Shown here in pieces: positions 33,861-45,247 of a DNA stretch of 64,000 nucleotides (positions within the stretch are counted from its first letter, which is position 1; the number at the start of each line of letters is the position of its first letter). The notes beneath the pieces were generated by a model that did no database searches, was not told the DNA's origin, and was given only the letters and a program-made list of their open reading frames with translations. The position numbers and the translations under genes were made by a program. The DNA lies in contig NC_081410.1 of assembly GCF_030272615.1 (NCBI RefSeq), forward strand, positions 257,473,533-257,537,532. Reading direction: 5' to 3'. The stretch comes from Cryptomeria japonica (lineage: Eukaryota > Streptophyta > Pinopsida > Cupressales > Cupressaceae).

Positions 33861-34922
33861 TGTTAGGTCTCGGTGACAACTGAGAGGGGGGGGGGGGTGA
33901 ATCAGTTGTCTAATAAATTTAAACCAAAACCATTTAACCAACTTAATGCTTAATACCGGTAAACCAGTTAAGTATGTCGATAGACAGTGTTAATAGTAAA
34001 TTGCTATATCGGTAAAGATTAATGCATGAAACATAAACATAAAGTCATCCACAACACATAACACCAATATTTGTATGTGGAAACCATGTAAGGGGAAAAC
34101 CACAGTGGGAAACCTTACCCACAATCAGATGATACTACTACAGATAGTAATTGTACATAAATGGGGTCTGCACATGCAGAAAGGCCAATAGCCTAGAGCT
34201 CATTGCTCAATCACAAAATGGGAGTCACACTGACTACAGTTGGATGGTTAAATCTAATAAGAATGTACTGCACAAAATAGAATCTTCATATACTGGATTT
34301 AGTACCGGTGTAATGCTGATATGATTCTACAAAAACCTAGCTTCACCTTCAAATGATGTCTTCATGTATACCTCTTCTTAATCTCACATATACCTTCTCA
34401 CAATTCTTCTTCACATTCCACATTCGATCTTACAAATAAGATCTTACATTTATATCATAGCATAAGACCAATTTTAGTAGGTTGGCTCTACAAGATATTA
34501 CAATAATTTTTTTTACAAATAATATAATATCCGATGCAATAACCAATTGAACATGTTGGCTTAATTCATTTACAACAATAATAAATCATCTCCATAGCAT
34601 GCCATACTGATCTGGAAAAGATAAACCTGTCGGTGTAACCCTAGGTAACCCTAGACCTATTTGCCGATAACAACAAATATGCAAATATGAATATACCAAT
34701 GATTAATTCTTCAAAACAAAGTGTCCACATGATGTCTTCAACATTACCAAGTGTCTTCCATATCATTCCAAGTGTCGGTGAACATTATATCCTGCCAGTG
34801 AACCATATACCAATAATTGTGCAATAGTTACTTGCTTGCCGGTGAATATTGTTGGATCTCTAAAGTGCTAGTGTTTCAGTAGGTGTTGACATCAATGACA
34901 AAACCATACCAAAATACCAACA
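33861..34922 (-). repeat. copia 3' LTR
   Basis: 1,062 bp, TGTTAGG...ACCAACA. The plus-strand start contains a run of 12 G (33886-33897) in the CTGAGAG...GTGAATCAG motif shared with the other LTRs here. The hairpin pair is GTGGG (34105-34109) and CCCAC (34118-34122). The last 270 bp are repeated at 37067-37338. Confidence 0.82.
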
Positions 34923-34940
34923 ATCTCCCCCTTTGGCATT
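34923..34940 (-). other. copia polypurine tract
   Basis: Minus-strand ATGCCAAAGGGGGAGAT directly abuts the 3' LTR, identical to the tract of elements A, B and C. Confidence 0.75.
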
Positions 34941-35284
34941 GATGGCAACACAAGATGGAAAAACCATCAAAGTGCCAAAACAGAAATGCCAAATACCAAA
35001 AACAAACAATCTCTCCTAAACAACAATCTCTCCCCCTGGGAGCAACATGTGTTTATCCAAAGTTTTATTTTCAATACCAATCTCTCTATCAATCTCTCCT
35101 CAAAAGATAATGTGTTTTTCCATAGATATCTCTCCCCCTTTGACATCAAATGCCAAAGTTCATATACAAAATACCAATCAATTCAATATACCAACTACTC
35201 CCCCTGAGAAGTAGCTTCCTCATCAAAGACTGGAGTAAATGATTTGTCTTTTAATTTTGCCGGTTGATGACAATCATTAACTAT

Positions 35285-35730
35285 CTAAGTCTCTACCGGT
35301 GGTGGTATGAATCGAAGCTGATCTCTGAGATATTCAAAAGTCTCTTTAGGTAAATGTTTTGTGAAAATATCTGCAAGTTGTTCTTTAGTATTCACATAAA
35401 CCAGTTTTATCTCTTTTTCTTCAACTTCTTCCCTTAGAAAATTTAGTTTGATAGAAACATGTTTTGTTTTAGAATGTAATATCGGATTCTTAGATATATC
35501 AATTGTTGCAGTGTTATCACAATATATAGTAATAGCTTCCTTGCATTTTACCTTTATGTCTTTCAACATTTACTTAAGCCATAGTACCTGTGTACAATTA
35601 GTTGCTGCTGCAACATATTCTGATTCTGCTGTTGATAAAGATGTACAAATTTGTTTCTTACTCAACCAAGAAACTTATCTCTTTCCAAGAAAGAATGCTC
35701 CACCGGTGGTGCTTTTTCTATCATTGACAT
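35285..35730 (-). pseudogene. pol: copia RNase H
   Basis: Minus-strand reading has the copia RNase H blocks: TAESEYVAAAT (Glu, near 35600), ITIYCDNTATIDISKNPILH and SKTKHVSIKLNFLREEV. It ends with TKEQLADIFTKHLPKETFEY and a stop at 35285. The first block reads CAYTNANW just upstream, where families have an Asp (for example GYTDADW). Stops occur near 35570 and 35680. Confidence 0.88.
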
Positions 35731-37066
35731 CTCCTACCAATTTGCATTTGTGTATGCACATAGATCAAAATTTTCATCTCTAGGATACCATAATCCAATA
35801 TTTGTAGTGCCTTGTAAGTACCGGAAAATCCTTTTTACTACTGAGTCATGATTTTCCTTAGGATTACTTTGAAATATAGAAACAATACATACTACATTCA
35901 TAATATCAGGCCTGGTTTGTGTCAAATACAGTAAACCTCCTATCATAGATTTGTATCTAGTTGGATTAATAGGTGTAGATTCATCCCTTTGAGATAATTT
36001 GTCATTTGTAGTCATAGGTGTGCTTACCGGTTTAGAGTTCTCCATCCCAAATTTCTTTAGCAATTCTTTCAAGTACTTAGATTGACTCAAAAATATACCT
36101 TTATCAGTATGTAAAATCTGCAATCCTAAAAAGAATTTTATTTCTCCAATCATAGACATTTCAAATTCTTGCTACATTTTAATAGAAACTTCTTTACATA
36201 ATCCATCTTCTTCTCCAAAGATTATATCATCAACAAATAATTCTATAATCAAGATGTCATCATTAGTTATTTTGTAATATAAATTGTTATCTGCATTTCC
36301 TTTAGTAAAACCAATCTTTAAAAGATACTTATCCAACCTTGCATACCAAGCTCTTGGGGCTTGTTTCAATCCATACAGAGCTTTTCTTAACCTACAAAAC
36401 ATATCATTGTCATCTGTCAAAGAAAATCCATTAGGTTGTTCAATATATACTTCCTCTTCAAGATCTCCATTCAAAAATCCACATTTAATATCCATTTGAT
36501 AAACTTTGTAGTTCTTGTGAGCTGCAAAAGCCAAGAATAATCTGACTTCCTCAATTCTAGCTACAGGTGCAAAGGTTTCATTGTAATCAACTCCTTCTTT
36601 CTGAGAATATCCCTTACACACTAGTCTTGCTTTATTTCTAACAACCTTACCATCTTCATTAAGTTTTTTTCTAAATACCCATTTGGTTCCAATTACATTT
36701 TTATCTTTAGGCCGGGGAACTAATGTCCAAGTATTATTTTTCTCAATTTGTCCTAATTCTTCTTCCATAGCTTTAATCCAAAATTTATCTTCAAATGCCT
36801 CATTAACAAATGATGGTTCAATTTGAGAAATAAGACATACCTCTTCATTTGCCAATCTTCCTCTTGTCATAACTCCTTTAAATTTGTTTCCAATTATCTG
36901 ATCTTCAGAATGATTCAATCTTACATACCGGGGTGTTTTAGTTTGTTGTTATTCTTTAATTACTGTGGAATCCTCTGATGGTACCGGGGTAACTGGATCT
37001 GCATTCTGTACTAGTGGATTTAGTGTAGGTTCATTTGTCACAATTTCTGTTGCCGGTTCAGAGTCT
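35731..37066 (-). pseudogene. pol: copia reverse transcriptase
   Basis: Minus strand. [20 protein letters not shown] and [16 protein letters not shown] start the domain. These are followed by [59 protein letters not shown] and the catalytic FVDD (LFVDDIIFG, near 36225). The second part (36159-35734) has MIGEIKFFLGLQILHTDKGI and GGLLYLTQTRPDIMNVV. A stop near 36172 separates the parts. The N-terminal end at 37066 is the linker after integrase and runs straight into the 5' LTR remnant, so integrase, protease and gag were deleted. Confidence 0.92.
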
Positions 37067-37338
37067 ATAGACCTATTTGCCGGTAACAACAAATATGCAA
37101 ATATGAATATACCAATGATTAATTCTTCAAAAAAAAGTGTCCACATGATGTCTTTGACATTACCAAGTGTCTTCCATATCATTCCAAGTGTCGATGAACA
37201 TTATATCTTTCCGGTGAACCATATACTAGTAACTGTGCAATAGTTACTTGCTTGCCAGTGAATGTTGCTGGATCTCCAAAGTGCTAGTGTTTCAGTAGGT
37301 GTTGACATCAATGAGAAAACCATACCAAAATACCAATA
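37067..37338 (-). repeat. copia 5' LTR remnant (outer 272 bp)
   Basis: Aligns with 34652-34922 of the 3' LTR, from TAGACCTATTTGCC to ATACCAATA. The break at 37066-37067 joins the outer part of the LTR to the linker before RT. Confidence 0.82.
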
Positions 37339-37343
37339 GATAG

Positions 37344-37565
37344 TGGTCTGTTGATATGTATGGTAGGGCCCTTGGGTCATGTTAATATTGAGATAGGAGG
37401 GGTAGAGATGGATCTTGAAGGTTCTGATACTTCTGCTTGGGTTCCCCTAATAGGTGATAAAGAATGTCTACCCCTTCTACTCCTATAATCTGAATAAGGG
37501 AGATGGATAAATTGAAAAATACCTCTAGATGATAATCTAGTTTGTCTTCTTGGAATAGGTTGCAA
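37344..37565 (-). pseudogene. gag: element F gag, N-terminal part
   Basis: Minus-strand frame MQPIPRRQTRLSSRGIFQFI, Arg/Ser/Pro-rich, running to the copia insertion. The rest of gag resumes at 33855. Its start lies about 120 bp after the F primer site. Confidence 0.6.
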
Positions 37566-37686
37566 CTGGTATCACCGAGAGTTTGAATTTTTCCTTAAGA
37601 GAGTAACCAAGTGATTGATGTAATTGCCTCCAAAGGAAAGAATGTAAAGAATCAACACTGAATCCTTGCAAGAATGTTGAAAGTGT

Positions 37687-37706
37687 GTCCCACCGAGCAT
37701 GCCAAA
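37687..37706 (-). other. element F primer-binding site
   Basis: Minus-strand TTGGCATGCTCGGTGGGAC lies within a few bases of the LTR end (ACAACA). It resembles the site at 3471-3488 in having CTYCGKTGGGR and is unlike the initiator-Met site of element D. Confidence 0.6.
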
Positions 37707-37709
37707 AAC

Positions 37710-37905
37710 TGTTGTCACAAATTTTTTCACCCTGTGATGATCAACCCTGATTATTAACCTTGTGAAACATGGAAACAACCTCCCGAGTGTGGGACTTGGA
37801 GATTTTGAGGTTGATTATTTGAGAATAGGTTGGCTTCCTATTCAATCTTAGTGCATGTGTTGGGCCAACCCAACACAGGTAATACTAATCTATGCTCTGA
37901 CAAGG

Positions 37906-37972
<67 letters not shown>

Positions 37973-39070
37973 TGCATGAAAGAAGGGAAAAAAGGTTTGC
38001 ACCTAGACTAAAAGTTGATCTACCCTCACCTGTAACTACATAGAACATCAATAAAATTTCCCAAAAGATACACTAATTCCTATCTAATTCTAGTTTTCTA
38101 AGACTGAGTCAAGACTGGAATTCTTAACAATGGAAGAGGAATGAACAATGTTCTCAGATGCCACTCCAAGAGGAGTCAAAACTATCACAAATGTTGAGGA
38201 AATAAGAACAAGATGCATTCACACAAACAGGTAAGAGAAATATACAAATTTTCATAGACTGAAACAAGGTAAGGCAAGAAAATTATATTAAGGTAGGGGC
38301 AAGGTAATTTTTATAGTTGCAGGAGTCATAGACTATTGTAAGAGAAAAAGAGGAGAAGATCCTTTGGAAAAAATACAAAATTTGCCTCTATAATTGAGGC
38401 ATAACTCAAGAATTGAAGTACCAACTGAAACACTAACCCTCCTAGTGTTAGGTTTCAAAAATATCAAGAGGGAGGAGATCAAATTGACATGAAGGATTTG
38501 ATGGCGAGAAAAATAACCCAACGGTGAAGCAATCCCTGCCAACAAGCGTGGTCAAGCACACTTGTAGGGACAAAAAGTCTTTGTTTTGCATTGAAGAGGG
38601 CATGGTGGCATTAAAAATCAGCTTGCAGGGTCCAATCTAGGGTAAAGGTGAGCAAAGATGGTGGTTGGATGAGAATCTAACCAATAATGAGGCACCGACT
38701 AAGAAGGAAGAACATCTCGACCATCGGGTCGACAACAACCCACCTGCAAAATTTTAAATGCTAATGCCTCAAAGGAAGTTCAAATGCTAGTTGTTTCTCA
38801 GGAGACCTCATGTACAAATTGACGCATGAGATCTCATCAAGAGAGCACCAAGGGGGGCAATGAAAGAACAAGTCATGGCCGTCGAATTAGATTTTAAGTT
38901 GAGATAGACGAACAAGATGCATCAGAGTAAGGGTGGGCCTACTGGGCCCACAAGACCATCCACCATCATTGATGTGGCTGCTGATGTGGCCACTGAGTCA
39001 TCGGGCCCATCATCTTCCCCTCACCCCTTTTATCTTGCATGGCCCTTAGCCTTGTAATATTCTTAGTGCA
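37710..39070 (-). repeat. element F 5' LTR
   Basis: About 1,361 bp, homologous to 8874-10200. It contains an expanded AG microsatellite (37909-37970). The upper end near CTTAGTGCA at 39070 is set by loss of similarity and is approximate. Confidence 0.7.
37909..37970. repeat. (AG)31 microsatellite
   Basis: A 62-bp uninterrupted AG run in the F 5' LTR. The matching place in the 3' LTR (about 9055-9080) has only a short GA-rich stretch. An open frame through it giving Arg-Glu repeats is an artefact. Confidence 0.95.
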
Positions 39071-40354
39071 TGATTTTAGTTTATGTTGGTGTCAAACCTT
39101 TGATTTTATATTTTATGGTGACATGTCTTTTATTTTTTCTAAGATGTCTTTGAGTAGAGATTTTATCTAGAGGATGTCTTTGACTAGAAAGGCGAGGATG
39201 GGGTATGTTCACCTATTTGTTGTTTGTGGATTTTCTCTTAGTAATATTATGGCTTATCCAAGGATATGAGTACATTTTGGTTCTAGTGTGAACTAGAGCA
39301 TTCCTTTTCCATCATTGTCTAATCTTCATGTAAATGATATAATGACTATCTAGGTCAAACCTATATCTGGATGGTCACATACATTATCCATAATAAGGTC
39401 AATGATGATAATAGCACAAGAAGCTCATTAACCTCGATATCTTCTACCTCCCACCCCCCTTTCCTGTGTATCATCCATCATCCTTCCCTGCACCTGTGTA
39501 TTTTGGAATCACATGACTGAGTATAATGACACACCAAAAACATTTGCATTTCATGTAGTGTCCATCTGCCTTATCATATGTTAGTATATCATATACATAG
39601 AAATCATATTTGTGTCCATCTTTTATATCCATATATTAGCTTGCATATAATCATATCATAAGATCACATCCTACACACACCACTTGTTAGGACATCATAT
39701 AAGCATAATGGACATACATGAATCCATCATATATAATTATAGTATAGAATAACTACACCATCATAAATAGGAACATTACATCATCATTGTGTATGATATA
39801 ACTATATAGAATAATCTAATGCATGTCAGTACATCACATTGCATCATAGATCATATCAAAACATTATATAAAATAATTGCATGGTAGAACACCATCATAC
39901 ATAATATAAGCATATATAAAACAAAATACATCTTATATCACATCATAGAAACATCATAAATAAATTGCATCACCTCATAAACATCATAAATATATGGAAT
40001 CATTTATCATAAATGCATCACCTCATAGACATCATAAACATATGGAATCATTTATCATAAATACATCACATAAGAACATAAGCATATAATTATTGCCAAA
40101 ATAGATAATCTCACATATATATAAAAAATAATGTGTCATGATACAATGATGTCAAAAACTCCTATGACTACAAAATCACCCAAAGTTGTTTACATCATTG
40201 AACAAATCAACTGATACAAAAGCAAACTTGAGAGAGCTATGATGAGCTCCCTCCCTTAGAGCCAATAGGCCTTGATTAAATCTAAGCTCCCAAAGGTCTA
40301 GCCTGTAGATTGTCTCGTCACCTCCCTCCTACTGACCCTGGTGCTAGTGGTGGT
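39071..40354. other. AT-rich DNA without genes, with a 48-bp tandem duplication
   Basis: No supportable coding region. Many short CATCATA-type repeats. A direct duplication with a period of about 48 bp starts at 39967 and 40015; both copies have GCATCACCTCATA and TATGGAATCATTTATCATAAA. The last ~135 bp before element B may continue the decayed frame at 47129-47720. Confidence 0.5.
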
Positions 40355-40359
40355 CCCAT

Positions 40360-41142
40360 TGCTAGGATTCCCAAAGATACTGAGAGGGGGGGTGAATCAG
40401 TATCTAACCAGTTATTGAATTTACTTGATTTAAAACATGTAAAGCATATCAATACTATATACCGGTAAACCAAGAATAATGTAGTAAACAAGAATAACAT
40501 CAACCACATTAAAAGCACACCATAAAATAGTAGTTTAACGAGGAAACCCAGTGTGGGAAAAACCTCAGTAGGATTTGTGACCCACAATATTCGCTTACTG
40601 GCCAATAGGTGAATATTACTCTCACAATAGGGGCCTGTACATGCAGGAAGGCCAAGTGCCTAGAGCTCACTGCTCAATTACAAAATAAGAAGTCACACTG
40701 ACTTACAAAATGGATTATACAAATCCAATGTCTTGTACTGCTTCAAATTAGCATCTGCTATGCCAGATCCAGTACTGGTTTTAGCTCTGCTTCATACATA
40801 AACCCTCAACCTATAATTCACATATTAGGTCTGCCTTATTTTGCCTATCACATTATTACAAAATATTCTACAATGATCTCATACATATATGAGTCATTTT
40901 ACAACTCGCCATGTCGGCTTACAATGATTTTACAATTAATTACAAAATACATTATAAATAAAATTCCTGTCAGCCAGGGTGCTAGTATCCTTCCTTTGTC
41001 AGTGTTCTGTGTGTCGATGTAGAGTTTGTCGTTGCCAATGCTGATATATTGTCTTGCCCATATCATATGATTGTAAGGTTTCCATCAATGACAAAACCTT
41101 CAATCACCTACAATTTCTCATTGGAGTGTGCATTTGCCAACA
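40360..41142 (-). repeat. element B 3' LTR
   Basis: 783 bp, TGCTAGGATTCCC...TTGCCAACA on the plus strand. The hairpin seen in the A LTRs is present in reverse near 40560-40590. The polypurine tract follows at 41143-41160. Confidence 0.88.
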
Positions 41143-41160
41143 ATCTCCCCCTTTGGCATT
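41143..41160 (-). other. element B polypurine tract
   Basis: Minus-strand TGCCAAAGGGGGAGAT abuts the 3' LTR. Confidence 0.75.
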
Positions 41161-41323
41161 GATGGCATCACTCATGAGAAAAATAAAAAAAGTGTCATCC
41201 AAAAATGGGTCTGCCAGAATTGTCTTACCAAAAAAATATGAGCTCCCCCTGAGCTGATGAGCCATTTGCTGATCATTTTTCTCATAGCCTCTACTCCCCC
41301 TTTGACATCAATGACAAAGGTTG

Positions 41324-44300
41324 TCATTCACTGTTAGTGGAGTCCTGCCTGGTTTCTTGTAATTGGTGGGTTACACTCTGAAAAATATTTGTCAAAATTA
41401 AATTTATGTCGTTGCTGAATGTTTTACTGTCTTTTATAGCCTCATGGGTTCTCTGCATTATACTAGTGAGTATGTGCATTTTCTCTTCTAGTTTCTTTAG
41501 TCTGGGTACCAGAGCCTCAGATATTTATTTTCTCAAAGAAATAAGATACTCTAGTCTTGGACCAAGTCTGCATTTTAAGTCCTTTGCTTTGTCCTTTATT
41601 CTTTGTTTTTCATTTTTCAGTTTCCTGATTTTCTCTTCCTGCTTTGCAATTTTTTTCTCTAATTCCAAAAATGAATCTGATGTTCCAATCAGATTGTCAG
41701 CAATATTGTTAATCTTATCCTATGTCTTTCTGATTTCATTGTTAAGATCTTCTATTAATACATCCATTTTGCGTGTATCCCTGTACAATTTCTTGAAGTC
41801 AAAAATGATTTCATTGAGTTCCAGTAAAAGAGTATCCATCTCCTCTTTGTTCTTATTCACAATTTCCATAAAGAATTTATCTTTTTCTTTTATCATCCTT
41901 TCCTTAAAAGTATCATCATTTATTTGATCAACAATGATTATGTTACCGGTGATGAATTTAGGCAATGTGTCTAATTGTCCTAAAGAATCTTTATTCTTTA
42001 TGTTACACTTGGGTGCAATCATCATCAAAATTGGTATGGTGTTATCAATAACATTATATGCTAGTGCATTACAATCTATTATTTTCTTTATTGAATCTAG
42101 CAATACCTCTGTCACATTTGTTGGTCTGAATTCAGACATTGAGGTTCCAGATGTCTGTCCAACTGTCTTCACAATTTGTAATCCACTAGTGGTGATAATA
42201 GCAATGTTTTCCTCTTTCACTGGAGGATTAGTTTGTGTCTACATTTCAGCTACCAAAGGTTTAGGTCTTTTAGTTGTAGTCAATGGAACTGTCTCTAAAT
42301 GTACTTGTGAATGAACCTGTTGTTCTACCTATTTCTTTGTACTCTCTACCGATGGTTTCTTTGATGGTGCCTCTGATGATTTTTTAGTGGTATCCACTTC
42401 CATTTTTTCTGTTTGTGACTCTATATGTTGTATCAGTTTCTTTGTGCTTGCTCCTGAAATGTCTTCAGTTGGTATCTCAATAGATTTTTCATTGTTATCA
42501 GTTGTCATTTGCTCAATAGATACATTATGTACACCGATGCTATCATCTTTTCATGTATCCATTGTTTGTTCAGGTTGTTGCTCATTCCCAATTTTAGTGT
42601 CTCCAACTGTATCTTCAACATTTGTCTCAACTGTTGTGTCTTCTATTGGTGACTTAGTTGCCACATCTCTTTTCTCACTTGTTTCCTTATCAACCATAAT
42701 GTTGACTTCCTGAGTGTCGATATTCATTATGTACAACACCTCAGAATCAGGATTTGTGTCCTCATGTGTTGTCTTCATACTCTCTGTTGCCAGTTGATTT
42801 TCAGTAGTGTCTACTGGTGGAGTATCTAAAGGCGGTGGGGGTAAGTTGTCTATTATCTTTATACTAGGAGGTCCACCAACCTTGCCTTTTCCTTTGTCCC
42901 TATCCTTTTGATATACCTTGAAGGTTTTAGGTTTTTGATATTCTTCCCATTTCTCCTTTTCTACCAAGAATATATCCCATGCATCTGCTGTTTCCTCTGT
43001 TATCTGATTCACTCTTCCTGCCATCAGTGCTACATGCCAATGAGTAGCTGAAAATACTGACTGGTTAGCTTCAGAGATTAATTGATCTATCTCATTAGGT
43101 GAGTTAACAGGGTGCACTACAAGTAGTTTTTCAATCGTTATTTTCTTATCTAGCTGAATAATAGCTACTCTTCTAGCTTCTAGTCTGTTATATAGATCTG
43201 TCGGTATTTCATTAACAACTTGCATCAAAAATTTCTTTAAAATATCTAAGTGTAATATTACACTATTCTCTACTCTCTCTTTGTCATCAGCGGATAGTGT
43301 GTTATACAGTTTGCTAATATTCTTTAACTTGCCATCCTCAGTAATTTCATTTAGTAATTTATCAATAGGAGCTATAGTTTGTTTTGACTTCTTCTTAGGA
43401 GTCAACTTCTTTTTCTTTGGAGTTAATTTCTTTGTTGGGGGCCTTACTGCCTAATGCTTCTATCTTTTTGGTGTAGGAGAAGGTGCTGGTGAAGGTTTTC
43501 ATTTTTACTCAACTCTCTTGAATACTATAGGCATGTCACTTTCTAAAGAAATTCTAATCGGTGAAAGGTGTGTTTCCAGTTGGATTGCTTCCAATTCACC
43601 TTTAGTTATACCAGTTTTCTTTAGCACATCTTATTTAATAGCTTTTGCCTGCCGGGTTCCTTTTCTAACAGTTGCCTCAACCCTTTTAACTCTTTTCTTT
43701 GATTGAATTTGACTTTCTATAGTTTCAACATTACCAAATACTTCTTCTTCAGGTTCCTTAGGAGCTTCTAGGAGGGCTTTTGCATAGGTTTCTATTATGT
43801 TGTCATCTCTCATACCCCATTTCAATAACCCATATGGTTCTAGGAACAACTACCTCCATCCAAATTTCATCTTTCTTTATTACAAAACAAATTTCTTTTT
43901 GGTACTTATCCACAATAGCTTGTGATAACCTTACCCTTGTTTTCATTCAAGCTTTTAGTGCTTGAAAGTAATCATCTATGGTTTTCTCCCTGTTCTCTCC
44001 CATATTGTTCAACAATTTTGATAGTTGTTTTCCTACCGGTATATCATATCCAAAATCTTTGGTGCCGATATCAGGTACTTGTTTGGTTATATATAGCATC
44101 AGACAAACAAGTAGGTTTCCAAATTTGAATGTTCCTTTCTTTTCCCTTTTGATCTTTATTAAATTGTCTATTAGTTCATCCTTAAGCCATTCACATATGT
44201 CTATCCTTGCATTATCATTTACCATATCATAGGCACTCTTAATACATAGGCTAGAAACTAAGTTTAACCTATTTGCATGTGTAATCTTGTAACCTAAGAT

Positions 44301-44867
44301 CATACTGATAAATCTGATATTTGTATCCTTTACATCGTTTACCCTTAGTGATCTCTTATCAAATGTTGCACCGATTAGGTTTGTCACTAGATCATTTGAG
44401 ACCTTCTTAGTTTTGTCAGGTCTGTTGCCGATGGAGGGTAACCCTATCACAACCTTTACTGCTTCTTTTGTGATTTTATGGATTGAGTCCAACCAGAAAA
44501 ATTCACCATGTACTCCGCTTAATACTATCCTTATGATATCCTTGGGGAAATCTGGAATACTGATAATTTTAGTGAAACCTAGGGTTTCTATTATCTTATG
44601 TTCAGGTTTGATATTTTCTAATTCATCACAAATCATAGATTCATACATATTCTTAATTTTCTCATCACCTAGCTCATCAATATGATAGTGTATATACATT
44701 CTAGGGTCTTCAGCATATACTACCCCTTAAGGTATTTGAGAAAATGCACCAAAGCTATCATCTTTCTTCGCAATTTTGGGAACTAGCTGGAATACGGGTC
44801 TAGGGCATTTAATAACTTCAACAACAGGAGGGTTTGCAATAAATTCAGGAGTAGATGAAGATGCCAT
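41324..44867 (-). pseudogene. element B ORF2, long protein of unknown function
   Basis: Starts at ATG 44867 (MASSSTPEFIANPPVVEVIK) and ends at the TGA 41324-41326. About 1,180 codons with few breaks: a stop near 44730 and frame changes near 43850, 43500 and 41720. The N-terminal domain (44699-43947, open for 250 codons) has IPDFPKDIIRIVLSGVHGEF, LDSIHKITKEAVKVVIGLPS, SMILGYKITHANRLNLVSSL and KKGTFKFGNLLVCLMLYITK. The middle (43405-42551) has DKLLNEITEDGKLKNISKLY and then Thr/Glu/Val-rich sequence. The C-terminal part (42220-41324) is coiled coil. No catalytic motif, signal peptide or membrane segment is seen. It is the best copy for defining this family. Confidence 0.65.
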
Positions 44868-45247
44868 GGCTATAAATACCTTAATCTTCCTTAGGGATGA
44901 AAGATTTGATAGATTTCTCCACTTCTTTGCTTGGAATACCTTTGCTTGGGATTTTCACTCTCTTGAAGATTTGAATGCTCGGTGAAATGAAAGTGGAGCC
45001 AAAACACTTGTTTTATAATGTTATTTCCTTCACCCACCATATTTAATGCTTGCCGGTTAAGTCACAACTTAACTTATCTGCCAGTAAAGAAGTAATCTCA
45101 ACTTCTCACCATCAACCGAGGGAATAATAGCATGTTTTTCATTTAGTTACTAAACCCCCAAATGATTTTTCTTCAGTTAGATGAAGAGTCTCTTGCTAGT
45201 GGAGTGTTACTCTGTTTTGCATGTAGAGGAGTATTCCCATCAACATT

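Larger units (their letters stand above)
33861..37338 (-). mobile_element. deleted Ty1/copia retrotransposon with truncated 5' LTR
   Basis: Minus-strand element with a complete 3' LTR (33861-34922), the polypurine tract, RNase H and RT, and then directly a 272-bp remnant of the 5' LTR (37067-37338). Flanks AATAG (33856-33860) and GATAG (37339-37343) form a target duplication with one mismatch. The rest of the 5' LTR, primer site, gag, protease and integrase are missing. It lies in the gag of element F. Confidence 0.85.
8874..39070 (-). mobile_element. element F: Tat-like Ty3/gypsy retrotransposon, split by four nested insertions
   Basis: Minus-strand element bounded by related LTRs at about 8874-10200 (3') and 37710-39070 (5'). 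Its internal order is PBS, gag (37565-32317), protease (32301-31966), archaeal-type RNase H (31600-31205 plus 22236-22190), RT (22014-21082), RNase H (about 21080-20480) and integrase (20366-19420 plus 12804-12640). Four insertions break it: a solo LTR at 10897-12301, element A at 12805-19419, element D at 22242-31199 and a copia element at 33861-37338. Subtracting them with their target duplications leaves about 9.7 kb, a normal gypsy length. All genes are broken, so it is the oldest layer. I found no matching target duplication at its outer edges, and the upper end of each LTR is uncertain. Confidence 0.75.

Noticed and set aside
37855-38043. open frame with Arg-Glu repeats
   Set aside because: It is the translation of the AG microsatellite, not a gene.
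40100-40110. CRISPR-like or satellite array in the CATCATA-rich stretch (39400-40150)
   Set aside because: Repeats are short, degenerate and irregular, with only one true tandem pair; not an array and not expected in a plant.
41406-41927. plus-strand frame of 173 codons, Ser/Phe/Leu-rich, membrane-like
   Set aside because: It is the reverse complement of the coiled-coil part of element B ORF2. The hydrophobic look comes from reading Glu/Lys codons backwards.
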